Of a DNA stretch of 64,000 nucleotides, positions 52,675 through 61,644 are shown in pieces; positions within the stretch are counted from its first letter, which is position 1, and the number at the start of each line of letters is the position of its first letter. A program made the position numbers and the translations under genes. A model generated the notes under the pieces. That model had not been told where the DNA came from. It searched no databases and saw only the letters and a list, made by a program, of their open reading frames with translations. Origin of the DNA: Phycisphaerales bacterium (GTDB lineage: Bacteria > Planctomycetota > Phycisphaerae > Phycisphaerales > UBA1924); contig JABWBB010000007.1 of the NCBI GenBank assembly GCA_013360675.1, positions 1 to 64,000 on the forward strand, in the 5' to 3' direction.

Positions 52675-54564
52675 ATGGGAGGCACAAGCGGCGGCGGTTC
52701 GAGCGGAAACACGGGCGGGGGCGGATTACTCGGTGCATTTCTTACGGGCGTGGAATGGGTCGGCAACAAGCTGCCCAATCCGGTCATGCTCTTTATCCTG
52801 GCCACGGTGCTGATCATCGGCCTCTCCGCCGTCGGTACGGGCATGCAGTGGTCCGTGCAGCCCCAGCGACCCAAGATCGTGATGGAGCAGGCGACCGACG
52901 CCACGGGCGCGGTGATCGAGCGCAAGAAACTCGACGCGACGGGACGCCCGGTGATCGAACTCGTCGACGACGGCGCGCCCGTCTCGCCGCGCAGCGTGCT
53001 CACCTCAGACGGCATTTACTGGCTGACCGCCAATCTGGTGCGCAACTTCATTAACTTCGCCCCGCTGGGCGTGGTGCTGGTCAGCATGTTCGGGATCGGC
53101 GTCGCCGAGAAAGTGGGGCTCTTCGGGGCCTTCATGCGTGCGGTCGCCAGCGTGGTCTCGTCGCGGATGCTCACGCCCACGGTGATCTTCCTGGGCGTGA
53201 TCTCGAACACGGCGAGCGACGCGGGGTACATCATCCTGCCCCCGCTCGCCGCGGGCTTGTACGCGGTCTTCAAGCGACCTCCGCTCGCGGGGATCGCCGC
53301 GGCGTTTGCGGGCGTGGCGGGCGGGTTCTCGGCGAACCTGTTGATCGCCTCGACCGACGCGCTGGTCGCCCCGCTGACCGAACGCGGCGCGCAGGTGCTT
53401 GATCCGTCATACTCGGTGCTGGTGACCTGCAACTGGTGGTTCCTCGCCGCCTCGACGTTCCTCCTGCCCGTCATGGGCTGGGCGGTGACGGCGTGGATCG
53501 TCGAGCCCCGCCTCGCCCGCCAGCAGCAGGAGAACCCCATCGTCGATCCCGTCGGCGTCACGACGGACCAATCGCTCAGCCCCAAGGAGAAGAAGGGCCT
53601 CTGGTGGGCGCTGGTCGGCGTGCTCGCGAGCGTGGGGATCATCGTCGGCAGCATCGCCATTCCCGGCGCGCCGCTGCACGGCACCATGCCCGCCGCATCT
53701 CCCGCCTACGGACCCATCCCGCTCGCGTGGTCGGGCGAGGGCGCGTTCACCCCCGCGGGTGAGGCCACGCGCGGGCCGACCAAGGGCACGCTCAACGTCA
53801 AGCCCGGCGTCGCCCTCGACGCGGGCTGGACCGCCAACGAAGAAACCGTCCGCGGCACGTTCCGCACCAGCCAAGGGGTCGAAGTGGAGGGACGCTTCGA
53901 GCCCGCTCCTCCGCTCCAGCCGCGCTGGTCGCAAGCGATCGTGCCGTTCATCTTCGTGGCGTTCCTGATCCCCGGGCTGGCGTACGGCTTGGCCACGGGC
54001 ACGATCAAGAAGGCGGGCGACGTCGCGACGGCGTTCATCCACTCGATGTCGACGATGGCCCCGATCATCGCGATGGCCTTCTTCGCGGCTCAGTTCATCG
54101 AGTGCTTCAAGTTCTCGCAACTCGACCGGATGCTGGCCTTCGCGGGCGGCAAGACGCTCGTGTCGCTGGGGCTGCCCACGCCGCTGCTGCTGGTGGGCGT
54201 GATCGTGCTGGTGATGATCGTTAACATTCTGATGTCGTCGATGAGCGCGAAGTGGACGGCCCTGGCGCCGATCCTGGTGCCGATGATGATGATGGCCGGG
54301 CTGAGCCCGGAACTGACGCAACTGGCCTATCGCGTGGGCGACAGCGTGACCAACTGCGTGACCCCGCTGAACACGTACATCATCGTGGTGCTGGTGGCGG
54401 TGCAGCGGTACAAGCCCGACGCCGGGCTGGGCAGCCTGATCGCCATGATGGTGCCTTATTCGATCATCTTTGCAATCATCTGGACGGCGTTCCTGCTGGC
54501 CTGGGTGGCGTTGGGCATCCCGATCGGGCCGTCGGCCCCGCTCTGGTACGCCCCGGGGCACTAA
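52675..54564 (+). CDS. AbgT-family transporter with two extra domains
   Basis: The 629-residue inner-membrane protein has AbgT core segments: NKLPNPVMLFILAT, SVLTSDGIYWL, GVISNTASDAGYIILPPLAA, and the C-terminal MSSMSAKWTALAPILVPMM with VGDSVTNCVTPLNTYI. AbgT members export sulfonamides or import p-aminobenzoyl-glutamate. The usual length is about 500-550. The extra length comes from a soluble insertion after helix 1 (about 62-100) and another in the middle (about 330-420, rich in Gly/Pro/Thr). GGAAAGG precedes the ATG. Confidence 0.9.
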   Translation: MGGTSGGGSSGNTGGGGLLGAFLTGVEWVGNKLPNPVMLFILATVLIIGLSAVGTGMQWSVQPQRPKIVMEQATDATGAVIERKKLDATGRPVIELVDDGAPVSPRSVLTSDGIYWLTANLVRNFINFAPLGVVLVSMFGIGVAEKVGLFGAFMRAVASVVSSRMLTPTVIFLGVISNTASDAGYIILPPLAAGLYAVFKRPPLAGIAAAFAGVAGGFSANLLIASTDALVAPLTERGAQVLDPSYSVLVTCNWWFLAASTFLLPVMGWAVTAWIVEPRLARQQQENPIVDPVGVTTDQSLSPKEKKGLWWALVGVLASVGIIVGSIAIPGAPLHGTMPAASPAYGPIPLAWSGEGAFTPAGEATRGPTKGTLNVKPGVALDAGWTANEETVRGTFRTSQGVEVEGRFEPAPPLQPRWSQAIVPFIFVAFLIPGLAYGLATGTIKKAGDVATAFIHSMSTMAPIIAMAFFAAQFIECFKFSQLDRMLAFAGGKTLVSLGLPTPLLLVGVIVLVMIVNILMSSMSAKWTALAPILVPMMMMAGLSPELTQLAYRVGDSVTNCVTPLNTYIIVVLVAVQRYKPDAGLGSLIAMMVPYSIIFAIIWTAFLLAWVALGIPIGPSAPLWYAPGH

Positions 54565-54685
54565 GGCCGGGGTACGGACGCCCCTTCGCGAGCGCTCGCC
54601 GGGCATGAATCCGCCCCGCCTGACCGAGAACCGGTTTGACGTGGGGGGGCGGGCGGTCAACGATGCTGCCTGCCGCGAGACCTTC

Positions 54686-54772
54686 GGAGAGGTGCCAGAG
54701 CGGTTGAATGGGCTAGTCTCGAAAACTAGTAACGGGTTCGCCCGTTCGGGGGTTCGAATCCCCCCCTCTCCG
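54686..54772 (+). tRNA. tRNA-Ser (anticodon CGA)
   Basis: The acceptor arm GGAGAGG pairs with CCTCTCC. The anticodon stem CTAGT/ACTAG encloses the loop CTCGAAA, giving anticodon CGA (codon UCG). A long variable arm (AACGGG/CCCGTT) marks it as type II, and the T-loop is TTCGAAT. The 3' CCA is not encoded. It is followed directly by a terminator. Confidence 0.97.
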
Positions 54773-54776
54773 CTTC

Positions 54777-54811
54777 AACAGCCCTTGCACTCGCAAGGGC
54801 TGTTTCGTTTT
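54777..54811 (+). terminator. Rho-independent terminator of tRNA-Ser
   Basis: A perfect 12-bp stem, AACAGCCCTTGC (54777-54788) with GCAAGGGCTGTT (54793-54804) around ACTC, runs into TTTCGTTTT. Confidence 0.9.
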
Positions 54812-54891
54812 GGTGTGTGTGAGGGGTACGCCCGCCGCGAGTCTCGGACGAGCCCTCGCAAGGGCTGGCAGTGATCGTGCGGAGGATGGAA

Positions 54892-55665
54892 TTAGGGGCT
54901 GGGTCGAGTCCCGAGGAATAGGTCCGAACCGATCCCCTCGTCCGCGAGGGGCAAAAGACGCGTGGTGAAGCCCGCCGCCTGCAGCATGGCGAGCCACTCA
55001 TCCCGAGAGAACAACCCCAGGCGCAGGGTTTCATGCTCCACCCTAACCGGCTCGCCCGGCGCTCGCAGGATGTATGTCATATGCGAATGAAACTCCGTGT
55101 CGCCAGGGTCGGGGTCCCAGGTCCACTCGACAAGGCGGGCCTGTAAACCCGGCGGTGCGTGTGGCGTGGCGTCGTCAAGCTCAGGCGCAGCCGCCGGGCC
55201 CCCGCAGAGGGTTGCGCCCGGTTGGAACGTCTCTTTGGTCCAGTCGGGGAGGACCATCGCCAAGCCGCCCGGCGCGCAGTGGGCGTGCGCGGTAGCGATC
55301 GCCGCCCGAAGGTCGGGCGCGGTGTTCATGTGCATCACGGCGTCGTGGATGAGCACCAGGTCGAACGTGCGCCCCAGGCGGAGGGTTCGCATGTCGCCCG
55401 CGATGTGCTCGCACCCGGGGTTGAGCGTGCGCGAGAGGGCGAGCATCTCAGGCGAGAGGTCCGTGAGGGTCATGCCGGCCTGCGAGACGCGAGCGAGGTG
55501 GTGCGAGAGATGTCCGCCGCCGGCGCCGAGTTCGAGGATGGTGCGGATGGGGCGCGTGGCGTGAGCCTGGATCAGGCTCCAGCAGCGCTGCGCATGAGCG
55601 GCGTATTCCTCGTGCGGCGAGAGGATCGGCCACCAGGCGGCGAGTTCGGAGTAGAGGAGCACCAA
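54892..55665 (-). CDS. Class I SAM-dependent methyltransferase
   Basis: The 257-residue protein has motif I ILELGAGGGHLSHHLA (about 43-58), TLTDLSPEMLALSR (acidic loop), and DLVLIHDAVMHM (about 100-111). The LYSELAAWWPILSP start resembles methyltransferases of small molecules. The start is TTG (55665) or GTG (55662). The substrate is unknown. The 207-bp region upstream holds no recognisable gene. Confidence 0.82.
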   Translation of the reverse strand: MVLLYSELAAWWPILSPHEEYAAHAQRCWSLIQAHATRPIRTILELGAGGGHLSHHLARVSQAGMTLTDLSPEMLALSRTLNPGCEHIAGDMRTLRLGRTFDLVLIHDAVMHMNTAPDLRAAIATAHAHCAPGGLAMVLPDWTKETFQPGATLCGGPAAAPELDDATPHAPPGLQARLVEWTWDPDPGDTEFHSHMTYILRAPGEPVRVEHETLRLGLFSRDEWLAMLQAAGFTTRLLPLADEGIGSDLFLGTRPSP

Positions 55666-55872
55666 AGAGGATAGGAAAGCGCGTTGTCATGGGCTCTCAT
55701 ACTTGTCGAGCATGGCGCGTCTGCAGCGTGGGGCTATAGCGATTGAGCCTTCATGTGCTCATGAACTTGGTCTTCAAAACTACGCGGTAACGGCGGGGTG
55801 CTCGATTCGGGTGAATACGTCTTGCGAGAATCGCCATGGTGCCGGGGGGTGAGGACGATGTTCACCCGATTG

Positions 55873-56331
55873 CTATCCAGCCCTCACACACTGCGCGCAC
55901 CGCCCAAAGAGCACCAGTTCGTGCCCCTGCAGTTTAAAACCCTTGGGCGTGAGGCGATCGAGATCGCCCGGGCAGGCATCGACCTCGAAGACCTTGCCGC
56001 AGCGACGGCAGTGGAAGTGGTGGTGGTGGCCCTTGCCGGCCCATTCAAACCGCGGTGAATCGCCCGGGATCTCGACCACCTCGACCTGCCCCTCGCCCAC
56101 CAGGCGCTTGAGCGTGCGATAGACCGTGGCCAGCCCCATCGCGCCCAGACGTTTGCGGGCGTCGGCGTGGATCTCGCCCGGCGAGAGCGGGCGTGCCGCG
56201 TGCGTCAGCACGTCGCGGATGGTCTGGCGCTGGCGGGTGTTGCGTTCGGGGGGCACGACGCAGGGTAGGGGCGTGCACGCGCTGTCAGCGAAATTGGCGG
56301 CGGGGCCGTGCACGCGGTTCGTGTGTGTCAC
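55873..56331 (-). CDS. Fur-family metal-responsive regulator
   Basis: The 152-residue protein has a winged helix (about 32-95; RQRQTIRDVLTHAARPLSPG and GLATVYRTLKRLV) and a dimerisation domain. The metal region is KGHHHHFHCRRCGK (100-113); a second pair, Cys145/Cys148 (CAQC), completes a structural Zn site. The His cluster fits Fur/Zur/PerR, and the metal cannot be assigned. The GTG start overlaps the stop of the GCS2-type gene (GTGA), so it is the last gene of a four-gene operon. Confidence 0.88.
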   Translation of the reverse strand: MTHTNRVHGPAANFADSACTPLPCVVPPERNTRQRQTIRDVLTHAARPLSPGEIHADARKRLGAMGLATVYRTLKRLVGEGQVEVVEIPGDSPRFEWAGKGHHHHFHCRRCGKVFEVDACPGDLDRLTPKGFKLQGHELVLFGRCAQCVRAG

Positions 56332-57608
56332 ACGCCGAACAGGCGGTTCTGGCCCAGACACGCGGCGAGTTCGGCGTAGACCTCGTGGATCTTCCCCTCG
56401 CCGGGCGCGGGGCCCAGAGCCCTGGTGATCCGACGCGCCAGGCACCCGTGATCGAGGATCGCCATGAGCGTGACGCGGGCGGGGGCGGCGATGAGATCGG
56501 GCGTGGCCTGTTCGATGAGGTGGTGCCAGAACTCCGCCGACGTGGTGGGCCCGCCGCGCCAGCCCAGGGCGTGCAGATAGCGCGTGTTGGCGATGACCGC
56601 TTTGTCGGCGTCGCGGATGTGGTCGAGCAGGATCGTGTGCAGCGGCTCGACATCCCACGCGCGGAGTTCGCCCAGATCACCCAAGCGGCCCTCGATGATC
56701 GCACGCGTCACGCCCGCCACGCCGGCGCAGATGGCGAGGTCGGCGGCGGGGCATTCCTGCACGTCGAGCGTGCGCACCTCGATCGTGCCGCGGGTGAAGC
56801 GGGCGATGCACCCGCGCGAGTTGGCCCACTCGTGGCGGAGCACGCCGCCGGGGTCGTGCGGGGCGTAGGCGTCGTAGATGGGCGCGAAGATGCGTTCTTC
56901 GTACGCGCCCCGCGTGTAGACGGGCTCGGGGATGACGCGCCCCGTCGCCGGGGGGATGCGTGCGCTGTTGGTGCGGTACACCTCGAGGCGCGTGTCCATT
57001 AGGCCCGTGGGCGTGCCTTCGCGCAGGGGCGAACTCGCCGCCAGCGCGGGCAGGATGGGCAGCAGCACCCGCAGCGCGGCGTGTAGACGCCCAAACTCGT
57101 CGGTGTCAGCCGCGTCGCCGTGGAAGGGCAGGTTCAAGTGCGCAGATTGCAGGTTGGACCACCCGTGCCCGCGGCAGTCAAAGATTCGGTGGAAGGCCTC
57201 GTACACCTCGCTGTACCCATGCGGCCAGACCTGAAAATCGCGGTCGGGCAGCATCGTCGGGTGCATCCCCGTAGGCATCAGCATGCAGCCCAGCGGCGAG
57301 AGCAGTTCGTTGGCCTTGGCCACGTGACGCGCAAAGGCGTCGGCGAGGCCGTCGAACGACCGGGCCGGGTCCGACGTCTTGAACTCGATCACGTGCAAGG
57401 CCAGTTCGTTCGACCACGTCACCTCGCCCAGCGTGACGCTTCCCGGCCAGCCGGGCGAGTCTTCTTCGTCGCCCACCGCGCCGGGCAACGCCGCGGCGGC
57501 CTTGAGCAACTGATCGGCGATGGGTCGAACCCGCAGCGTGGATGTGTCCACGATCGCGTGCTCGAGTTCGACGCCGACGGCCTGGAATAAGTGGATGGGT
57601 GTGATCAT
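56328..57608 (-). CDS. GCS2-type glutamate-cysteine ligase-like carboxylate-amine ligase
   Basis: The 426-residue protein fits the GCS2 branch of glutamate-cysteine ligases: GVELEHAIVD near the start (ATP/Mg Glu residues), TWSNELALHVIEFKT, SAHLNLPF, the NSRGCIARF and TIEVRTLDVQECP segments. Members join the carboxyl of an amino acid to an amine. The partner substrates are unknown. It starts 15 bp after the RimK-like gene and overlaps the Fur-family gene. Confidence 0.82.
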   Translation of the reverse strand: MITPIHLFQAVGVELEHAIVDTSTLRVRPIADQLLKAAAALPGAVGDEEDSPGWPGSVTLGEVTWSNELALHVIEFKTSDPARSFDGLADAFARHVAKANELLSPLGCMLMPTGMHPTMLPDRDFQVWPHGYSEVYEAFHRIFDCRGHGWSNLQSAHLNLPFHGDAADTDEFGRLHAALRVLLPILPALAASSPLREGTPTGLMDTRLEVYRTNSARIPPATGRVIPEPVYTRGAYEERIFAPIYDAYAPHDPGGVLRHEWANSRGCIARFTRGTIEVRTLDVQECPAADLAICAGVAGVTRAIIEGRLGDLGELRAWDVEPLHTILLDHIRDADKAVIANTRYLHALGWRGGPTTSAEFWHHLIEQATPDLIAAPARVTLMAILDHGCLARRITRALGPAPGEGKIHEVYAELAACLGQNRLFGV

Positions 57609-57623
57609 GCGCGACGCGGGGGC

Positions 57624-59081
57624 TTATCGCCCGCGGCTCTCCAGACGCTTGAGGAAGACCCGCATCACCCGCAGGTAGACCTCGTCGCCGAGCACCTTGT
57701 CCTCGACGCCCGCGTCGATGTTGGGGTTGTCGTTCACCTCGACCACGTAGGCCTTCCCGTTAATCTCCTTCAGGTCCACGCCGTAGAGACCATCGCCGAT
57801 CAGGTTCGCCACGCGGACGGCGGTCTTGACCACGTCGGGCGGGGCGGCCTGCACGGGCCAGGTCTCGAACTCGCCCATCGAGTCCTCGCCCGACTTGGTG
57901 TTGTCGTAGATCTGCCAGTGCTCGCTGGCCATGAAATACTTGCAGGCGTAGAAGGGCTCGCGGTCGATCACGCCGATCCGCCAGTCGTAGGGCGTGGGCA
58001 TGAAGGCTTGCGCGATCAGCAGGTCCGACGTGCGGAACAGCCGCTCGACCTCGGTGCCGAACTCCTCGGGCGTGTCCACCTTGATCACGCCCAGGCTGAA
58101 CGAACTGTCGGGCTGCTTGAGCACCAGCGGCAGGCCCAGGATCGCCGGGGCCGATTCCCAGTTGCCCTTGTGCATGATCAGCGTCGGGGGCATCGCGATG
58201 CGATGACGCTGCAGCAGTTCGGCCAGGTACACCTTGTTCGTGCACTTGACGATTGAATCGGGGTCGTCGATGACGATCAGCCCCTCGGCCTGGGCGCGCT
58301 TGGCGAAGCGGAACGTGTGATGGTTCACGCCCGTCGTCTCGCGGATGAAGAGCGCGTCAAACTCGGCCAGGCGCCCGTAATCGTCTTTCTCGACGAAATC
58401 GACGCGAAAGCCCATCGATTCGGCGGCCTTGGTGAACTTGCGCAACGCCTTTTCGTTGCTCGGGGCGTTTGGCGCGTCCTTGGCCGTCAGGATCGCCAGG
58501 TCATAGCGGGCCTCGGCGGTGCGGGAACGTTTGCGGGGCGACGTGAAATAGTGCGTGGCGAAGTTGAGCACATCGAGGAAGTGATCCGGCGGGATCTCAT
58601 TGGCCGCGATCGTCCGCAGCCCCTCGAGCACCCAGGTCTCCCCGTCGTGGCGGAACTGCGCCCGTAGGAAGGGCGCGGGGAACTGGTTGAACAACGCCTG
58701 CGCCAGCCGGTCGTACTGCGGCTCGAGGTTCCGCCCGAAATAGATGCTCAGCGGAAACACATCGCCCTTGGGCGCGGCCTTCAGGCTCGACTGGATCAGT
58801 TCCTCGAGCTCCTCGCCCGTCAGCCGCACCAGCTCGGTCAGTTTCAGATCCTGGATCGTCGCGATGTCGGGCAGAGGCTTGTGCCCGCGGGCGGCGGCCA
58901 GCAGCGAGACGTAATACCCCAGGCTCTGATAGCGGTAACTCTTGCAGAGATTGAAGACCTTGGCGTTGCGACGATCCGAGAAGGACGGGTCCGTCAGGTA
59001 CCGCCGCGCGGAGACGACCTCCACCCCCTCCAGGTTCAGAGGCCAATCTTCCGGGCGATCGATCACCAGCAGAATCGACAT
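57624..59081 (-). CDS. RimK-like ATP-grasp ligase with N-terminal RimK-associated domain
   Basis: The 485-residue protein has an N-terminal domain (about 1-190) of the RimK-associated type and an ATP-grasp core (about 195-485). The core has ALFIRETTGVNHHTFRFA, DPDSIVKCTNKVYLAELL, LPLVLKQPDSSFSLGV and the Mg-binding VVEVNDNPNID. The family forms amide bonds with amino acids, often glutamate. Its ATG shares one base with the stop of the C39-type gene (TGATG), indicating translational coupling. Confidence 0.88.
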   Translation of the reverse strand: MSILLVIDRPEDWPLNLEGVEVVSARRYLTDPSFSDRRNAKVFNLCKSYRYQSLGYYVSLLAAARGHKPLPDIATIQDLKLTELVRLTGEELEELIQSSLKAAPKGDVFPLSIYFGRNLEPQYDRLAQALFNQFPAPFLRAQFRHDGETWVLEGLRTIAANEIPPDHFLDVLNFATHYFTSPRKRSRTAEARYDLAILTAKDAPNAPSNEKALRKFTKAAESMGFRVDFVEKDDYGRLAEFDALFIRETTGVNHHTFRFAKRAQAEGLIVIDDPDSIVKCTNKVYLAELLQRHRIAMPPTLIMHKGNWESAPAILGLPLVLKQPDSSFSLGVIKVDTPEEFGTEVERLFRTSDLLIAQAFMPTPYDWRIGVIDREPFYACKYFMASEHWQIYDNTKSGEDSMGEFETWPVQAAPPDVVKTAVRVANLIGDGLYGVDLKEINGKAYVVEVNDNPNIDAGVEDKVLGDEVYLRVMRVFLKRLESRGR

Positions 59082-59944
59082 CAGAGACTCCGGGTGCGCC
59101 GTCGCGGCATGGACGTGTCTTTAGGCCTGAAGGCATGAGCACCGGCGGGCTTGGCCTTGGCGTCGGCCGCGGGCTTCTTCTTCGCCTTCTTCTTCGCCGC
59201 ACGCCCCATGGGCGCTATCTCCGGGCCGGGTTCGAGGACCAGCAGATTGGCGTCGTAAGTCAGGATGCCAAGAAGGATGGCGTTGAGGATGCGCGAGATG
59301 GGCAGGCGATACTTTGCCGTGTGGAACGGCGGGTTGGTGTCGAGCGGGTCGGCGACCAGCACTTCCTTGGACTCGTTGTCATACCCCACGAGCATGACGA
59401 AGTGGCCCTGCGGCTCGCCGCGCACGTCGTCATCGATGTTCTCCTCGCCGATCTCGCGTGATGTTCGATACAGGAACGTCGATGACAGCCCAGCGATGAT
59501 CGGCGTGCCCTTGGCCAGGTATCCGCGGATCAACGCGGCGTTGAGGTCCACCATCTTGAGTTCCCCGCCCAGCGAGAGAAACTCTTTGAATGCCCGCGTC
59601 GATACCTTCAGCCGCTTATCGCCGCGCTTGACCATCGCCTGCTGATCAAGACGAGCGGCAAGGTCCGCCGGGTCATGCGCCAGCCCGTCGCTGGCGAACC
59701 AGGTGGGATCGAACATCTGCAGGTGGAAGGTGTAGATCGTCGCCTTGAACCCGCGCTTGAGCGCGTGGCAAGCCAGGATCTCCGCGAGTGTCCCGCCCGA
59801 GTCCAGGCGGTGGATCTGCGAGATCACCTTCTTGAGCGTGACCCCGCGCACGCCGTAGTGGCGATACAGCGAATACAGACACGTCGGGCCGCATGTCTCG
59901 TCGTCGGGCTGCGCGCGGATGTCGAGTTTGATCTCGGTCTTCAT
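59081..59944 (-). CDS. C39-like cysteine peptidase with basic C-terminal tail
   Basis: The 287-residue protein has a papain/C39 core: QPDDETCGPTC with catalytic Cys18, GHFVMLVGYD with His181, and VADPLD with Asp199. No signal peptide or membrane helix is visible, so it is predicted cytoplasmic. The last 40 residues are unusually rich in Lys, Ala, Pro and Arg (AAKKKAKKKPAADAKAK), like a histone-H1 tail. The ATG at 59944 is chosen over 59992 from the conserved start. It is the first gene of the operon and is divergent from the MATE exporter. Confidence 0.85.
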   Translation of the reverse strand: MKTEIKLDIRAQPDDETCGPTCLYSLYRHYGVRGVTLKKVISQIHRLDSGGTLAEILACHALKRGFKATIYTFHLQMFDPTWFASDGLAHDPADLAARLDQQAMVKRGDKRLKVSTRAFKEFLSLGGELKMVDLNAALIRGYLAKGTPIIAGLSSTFLYRTSREIGEENIDDDVRGEPQGHFVMLVGYDNESKEVLVADPLDTNPPFHTAKYRLPISRILNAILLGILTYDANLLVLEPGPEIAPMGRAAKKKAKKKPAADAKAKPAGAHAFRPKDTSMPRRRTRSL

Positions 59945-60074
59945 ATCGCCAACGTGCGGGCGCGGCGCGCCAAGAGGTGCGATCAGGGCCATCGAGTGTA
60001 TCGGCCCTCAATCCTTCGCGTTGCTCGAACAACGCTGCGAACGCGACACTCCGCTCCGGCGTACGCTCGACCCC

Positions 60075-61640
60075 GTGAGCCATTCCCCGGTTCAACCCGC
60101 CAAGCCCGCCAGCACGCCCGCCGCGGGCGACTCTCATCCACGGGTATTGGTCACGCCAGACGGTCGCCTGACCGCTGGGCGTCTGGCCGGGCTCTCCATG
60201 GGGTCGGCGATCCTGGTGCTTTCCTGGCCGATCCTTGTCGAGAGTTTCCTCCAGTCGCTTGTGGGGCTGACGGACACGGTCTTTGCCTCGGGCCTGAGCG
60301 ACGCGGGGGCCGGCACCGACGCCGTCGGCGGGGCGGCTTACATCCTCTGGTTCATCGGGCTGGTGGTTCAGGCGATCGGCGTGGGCGCGACGGCCCTCAT
60401 CAGCCGTGCCGTGGGCGGGCGGAGCATCGGCGTCGCCAACGCCGCCGTCGGCCAGACCCTGCTCCTTGCGCTCCTGGCGGGTGTGGTGGTGGGGGTGGTC
60501 ATCTTCCTGGCCGCCGCTCCCGCCGCAGCCCTGCTCAACCTCACCCCGTCGGCGAGTGCGGCGTTCCGCACCTACGTCATGATCAACGCCTTCGGCGTGC
60601 CCTTCAGTTCGATCCTCTTCTCGGGGATCGCCTGTGCTCGAGGCGCGGGCGAATCACTGCGTCCGCTCTGGTCGATGGTCGCCGTCAACACCGTCAACGT
60701 CCTGGCGAGCTGGGTGCTGGCGGGCGTGGATCTGACCGTGGCCCGCGTTGAAGAGGGCGAGATCGTCCGGCGCACGCTCCTGGCCAATCCCTTCCCCTTT
60801 GACCTCGGAGTCTCGGGGATCGCCTGGGGCACGGTTCTTGGGCACATGGTGGGGGCGGCGATCGTCATACGCATGCTCGCGCGGGGCACGGGTGGGGTGC
60901 GACTGAAACGTTCACGCCTGCGCCCGCACTGGCCCACCCTGCACCGACTGATCCGCATCGGCGTTCCCAACTTCTTTGAAACGCTGGGCATGTGGGCCGG
61001 CAACTTCCTCGTCATTCTCATCGTCGGGCTGATGGGCGGGGCGGGCGGGGGAACGGTCGGCGCCCACTTCATCGCGATCCGCATCGAGGCGTTCAGTTTC
61101 CTCCCGGGTTTCGCCTTCGGAGCCGCCGCGGCCACGCTCGCCGGTCAATATCTGGGTGCCGGTTCACCCGCGTTGGCGGCCCGCGCCGTCTGGATCTGTA
61201 CCTTCGGCGCCAGTCTTCTGATGGGCCTGCTCGGGGTGGTCTTTGTCCTTTTCCCGCATGAACTCACCGGGCTGGTCAGTCCGCAGGCGGTGCATCTTGA
61301 TCTGGTGCCGCCGCTGCTGGTCGTCACGGGGTTTGTGCAGGTCCCCTTCGCGGTTTCGATCGTGCTGCGACAGGCTCTGCGCGGGGCCGGCGATGTGCGC
61401 GCCGCGATGTGGATCACCTGGGCGATGACCTACGGCGTGCGCTTGCCGCTGGTGTATCTGCTCTCGGATGTCGCGATCCCGCTGCCGCAGGCGTTGGGGG
61501 GTGGGCAGATCGAACACCCGATCGGGTGGGGCTGGGGCCTGACGGGCGTGTGGGTCGCGCTCTGCGTCGAAATCCTGGCCCGCGCGATCGCGTTCCTCGT
61601 CCGCTTCAGCCGCGGTCGATGGCAGCAGGCCCGCGTCTGA
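60075..61640 (+). CDS. MATE-family efflux transporter
   Basis: The 521-residue protein has twelve predicted helices in two homologous halves. MATE segments include SWPILVESFLQSLVGLTDTVFAS, GATALISRAVGG, INAFGVPFSSILFSG and the second-half PNFFETLGMW. MATE proteins export cationic drugs or natural products with Na+ or H+ gradients. The start is taken as GTG at 60075, without a clear ribosome site; later starts are possible. It shares a 130-bp intergenic region with the C39-RimK-GCS2-Fur operon. Confidence 0.9.
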   Translation: MSHSPVQPAKPASTPAAGDSHPRVLVTPDGRLTAGRLAGLSMGSAILVLSWPILVESFLQSLVGLTDTVFASGLSDAGAGTDAVGGAAYILWFIGLVVQAIGVGATALISRAVGGRSIGVANAAVGQTLLLALLAGVVVGVVIFLAAAPAAALLNLTPSASAAFRTYVMINAFGVPFSSILFSGIACARGAGESLRPLWSMVAVNTVNVLASWVLAGVDLTVARVEEGEIVRRTLLANPFPFDLGVSGIAWGTVLGHMVGAAIVIRMLARGTGGVRLKRSRLRPHWPTLHRLIRIGVPNFFETLGMWAGNFLVILIVGLMGGAGGGTVGAHFIAIRIEAFSFLPGFAFGAAAATLAGQYLGAGSPALAARAVWICTFGASLLMGLLGVVFVLFPHELTGLVSPQAVHLDLVPPLLVVTGFVQVPFAVSIVLRQALRGAGDVRAAMWITWAMTYGVRLPLVYLLSDVAIPLPQALGGGQIEHPIGWGWGLTGVWVALCVEILARAIAFLVRFSRGRWQQARV

Positions 61641-61644
61641 GCGA

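Noticed and set aside
54565-54900. tRNA-Ser as an integration site for a mobile element
   Set aside because: No integrase, no direct repeat of the tRNA 3' end within the window and no change in gene character on either side.
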